In this document: positions 6,201 to 6,994 of the stretch, piece after piece
Layout: every line of letters starts with the position of its first letter
How positions within the stretch are numbered: position 1 is the stretch's first letter
Assembly (NCBI GenBank): GCA_947175005.1
Contig: CAMWLD010000116.1
Coordinates: 1-6,994, forward strand
Direction: 5' to 3'
Source: an uncultured Ruminococcus sp.
GTDB lineage: Bacteria > Bacillota > Clostridia > Oscillospirales > Ruminococcaceae
DNA: 6,994 nucleotides
Notes under the pieces: model-generated
What the model was told of the DNA's origin: nothing
What the model saw: the letters and a program-made list of their open reading frames with translations, nothing else
Databases searched by the model: none
Position numbers and translations under genes: made by a program

Positions 6201-6748
6201 TCGGGGGACGGCAGCATGGGCATATGGAGACTGTGGGATATGATATGTATCTGCGGCTTTTGAATGAGGCTATTGCGGAGGAGACGGGGCAGGCTGTGCC
6301 TCCTGCGCCGGAGGATTGTCTGATAGACCTGCAAATTGAGGCGCATATTCCCGACAATTACATTGAGAGCCTTTCGGGGAGACTGGACGCATACAGGAAA
6401 ATTGCGGCGGTGACAAGCAAGGAAGAGGCTTCCGACCTTTTAGATGAATTTATAGACAGGTACGGCGACCCGCCGAGGTCGATCGAGGGGCTTATTACGG
6501 TAGCGCTGACGAGAAACCTTGCGGCAAGGGCGGGGATAAAGGAAATCACACAGCGGAACGGTTCGCTGCTGATGTTTGTGAAAACCGCTTCTCTGGAGCA
6601 GGTACAGGGGCTTGTAAGTCATTTCAAGGGGAGAGTGACGGCGGACGGGGCGGCGGAAAAGCCGTATATTTCCATTCAGCTTAAAGCTAAGGACAATGTG
6701 CAGGAGGTCATGAGAGAGGCAGTGGAGGTTTTCGCGGAGAGAGGTTAG
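3272..6748 (+). CDS. mfd: Transcription-repair coupling factor Mfd
   Basis: Mfd is a cytoplasmic ATP-driven DNA translocase that removes RNA polymerase stalled at lesions and recruits UvrA to start nucleotide excision repair. The 1158-residue product has normal length. The N-terminal UvrB-like module includes RGSIADIFP at 181-189. The RNA-polymerase-interacting domain starts near 494 (ITPGDLVVHACHGIG). The translocase has Walker A GDVGFGKT (K652), motif Ia around VPTTVLAW (674-681), GTHRL (727-731), Walker B DEEQ (747-750), SAT (773-775), ETGVDVPN (890-897) and the arginine-bearing QLYQLRGRVGR (913-923). The C-terminal TRCF domain follows from about 1010. ATG 3272 has AAGGAG at 3259-3264 with a 7-nt spacer. 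The in-frame GTG at 3245 would place that site inside the gene and is rejected. All motifs are intact. The stop TAG lies in a heptamer repeat. Confidence 0.98.
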   Translation: MQIFEKIKPMLMGHSDIADIMDTMSRGFSPLSVNGLSYIHKAQLAIMVSENVCKNAPLLIIAEDEAGAKRLCDDINEMAGDIACLFPAKDLTLTRVDRASREYEYQRLCALTRVLDGSCRIICAGVEAVMQKTLPPEELKSRTVRITKDDEVDFKELTERLIKAGYVRRDVVESPSQFSVRGSIADIFPVQEKSPVRMELWDDVIDSFAHFDVESQRRTDIVESVVIPPAAEVLFDSPEDFAERARKLSASVRGKRTELIRAGLMQDIESALGGLTLENSHKYLPLAYEKPALIFDYLTKGSAVMFSEYHSCGERARGVMSQHMEDVKLLLETGELCRGLEGYLEDFGKIAERAREFPCLLADSFLRQNDVALKKAWSITAYQTAPWGGEIRQLAEDLQSFVARNYSVVVLAGSEKTLPIIANDLREEGIPCSVMGGESALTRGHVLITTGCLSSGYDYPDIKTALITQARAMSSKRRLRKKKKGEEIKSLADITPGDLVVHACHGIGKFEGIRKLELEGVTKDYITIKYAGTDVLYVPVTQMDLISRYIGPRDEGGVKLNKLSSGEWQKSKGKVKRAVKDMADELIALYAKRSHTKGFAFSADSDWQSDFEARFEYSETDDQLRCTEEIKQDMMKPIPMDRLLCGDVGFGKTEVAFRAAFKAMLDGKQCAVLVPTTVLAWQHYQSAVKRFEHFPFTIELLSRFRTKKQQEEILRQLAVGSVDMVIGTHRLVQKDVKFKDLGLAIVDEEQRFGVAHKERFKEAFTGIDVLTLSATPIPRTLNMAMSGIRDMSVIEEPPVDRYPVQTYVIEHNMDTIIQAMAKELRRGGQIYYIHNRVETIDGCAARIAELLPEARIAVAHGQLSEDRLSDIWTDLVEHEIDILVCTTIIETGVDVPNVNTLIIEDADHLGLSQLYQLRGRVGRSNRRAFAYFTFRRGKVLTEIAAKRLDAIREFTSFGSGFRVAMRDLEIRGAGSILGGRQHGHMETVGYDMYLRLLNEAIAEETGQAVPPAPEDCLIDLQIEAHIPDNYIESLSGRLDAYRKIAAVTSKEEASDLLDEFIDRYGDPPRSIEGLITVALTRNLAARAGIKEITQRNGSLLMFVKTASLEQVQGLVSHFKGRVTADGAAEKPYISIQLKAKDNVQEVMREAVEVFAERG

Positions 6749-6780
6749 AGGTTAGAGGTAAGAGGTTAGAAGTAAGAGCG
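6739..6780 (+). repeat. Purine heptamer repeat at the mfd stop codon
   Basis: Six 7-bp units run without a break: GAGAGGT, TAGAGGT, TAGAGGT, AAGAGGT, TAGAAGT, AAGAGCG. The mfd stop TAG (6746-6748) is the first three bases of the second unit, and the first unit encodes the last residues of the protein. The motif is close to the reverse complement of the pyrimidine repeat before prs (AGAGGCA). The array leads straight into the hairpin series downstream and may be one end of an interspersed element. Confidence 0.65.
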
Positions 6781-6798
6781 CTTGCACCACTTGGGTTT

Positions 6799-6938
6799 CC
6801 AAAGGGGGGACCCCTTTGGCGGGTCAAGGGCAGCGCCCTTGCGGGGGTCGGGGGGCAGCGCCCCCTCTAACAGTCGCTATACAGAACGCACTTCAAGAGC
6901 ACCCCCGAAAACCGCCGCCCGACGGCAAGAAAAGGGGG
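6799..6938. repeat. Series of GC-rich hairpins downstream of mfd
   Basis: Three perfect or near-perfect triloop hairpins follow one another. The first is CCAAAGGGG/CCCCTTTGG with loop GGA (6799-6819), the second CAAGGGC/GCCCTTG with loop AGC (6825-6841), and the third GGGGGGC/GCCCCCT with loop AGC and one G·U pair (6850-6866). The core GGGCAGCGCCC is repeated exactly 25 bp apart (6828, 6853). A fourth, looser structure pairs CCCCC (6902-6906) with GGGGG (6934-6938) around an inner GCCG/CGGC stem. GACCC (6809-6813) can alternatively pair with GGGTC (6821-6825). No T-tract follows, so it is not a standard terminator. It looks like a dispersed clostridial hairpin repeat, which I infer from its form. 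Confidence 0.6.
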
Positions 6939-6994
6939 CAAGTGAATTAACGTCATACATTGCAAAGTTACAAAAACTCGGCAACCCACGTCGG
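6939..6994. other. Window end, no feature identified
   Basis: I see no convincing ORF, ribosome binding site or RNA gene here. The segment may still belong to the repeat element that begins at the mfd stop codon, because no clear boundary is visible. Confidence 0.4.

Overview
The window holds four plus-strand genes in the order prs, a one-domain EamA-type membrane protein, pth and mfd. They are framed and separated by unusually structured non-coding DNA. The prs–pth–mfd order is a known housekeeping arrangement in Firmicutes. Strong AGGAGG-type ribosome binding sites, TTGACA/TATAAT-like promoters, moderate GC in the genes with AT-rich spacers, and a GC-rich hairpin repeat after mfd together suggest a gut or rumen clostridial bacterium, perhaps Ruminococcus-like. 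The genus is an inference; no marker gene here fixes it.

Layout: 1-312 is very AT-rich and carries a diverged tandem array with a period of about 52 bp, built from two conserved boxes. 313-474 holds a palindrome, a candidate prs promoter and a pyrimidine-rich 7-bp repeat next to the prs ribosome binding site. prs is 475-1437, followed by a strong intrinsic terminator at 1534-1572. The EamA-like gene (1624-2037) and pth (2119-2745) are probably co-transcribed; 81 bp of A-tracts and small palindromes lie between them. The 526-bp gap before mfd (2746-3271) contains a near-consensus sigma-A promoter overlapped by a perfect 10-bp inverted repeat, two tiny ORFs with plausible ribosome binding sites, and a second promoter close to mfd. 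mfd is 3272-6748. Its stop codon lies inside another 7-bp repeat, which runs into a series of GC-rich hairpins up to about 6940.

The three recognised genes are core functions: PRPP supply for nucleotide, histidine and tryptophan synthesis (prs), recycling of peptidyl-tRNA (pth), and transcription-coupled repair (mfd). They share a conserved location rather than a pathway. The EamA-like gene is the non-canonical insertion between prs and pth. I see no complete new multi-gene system. The parts that may be new are non-coding: the 52-bp array, the promoter/operator and mini-ORF leader before mfd, and the heptamer repeats at gene borders.
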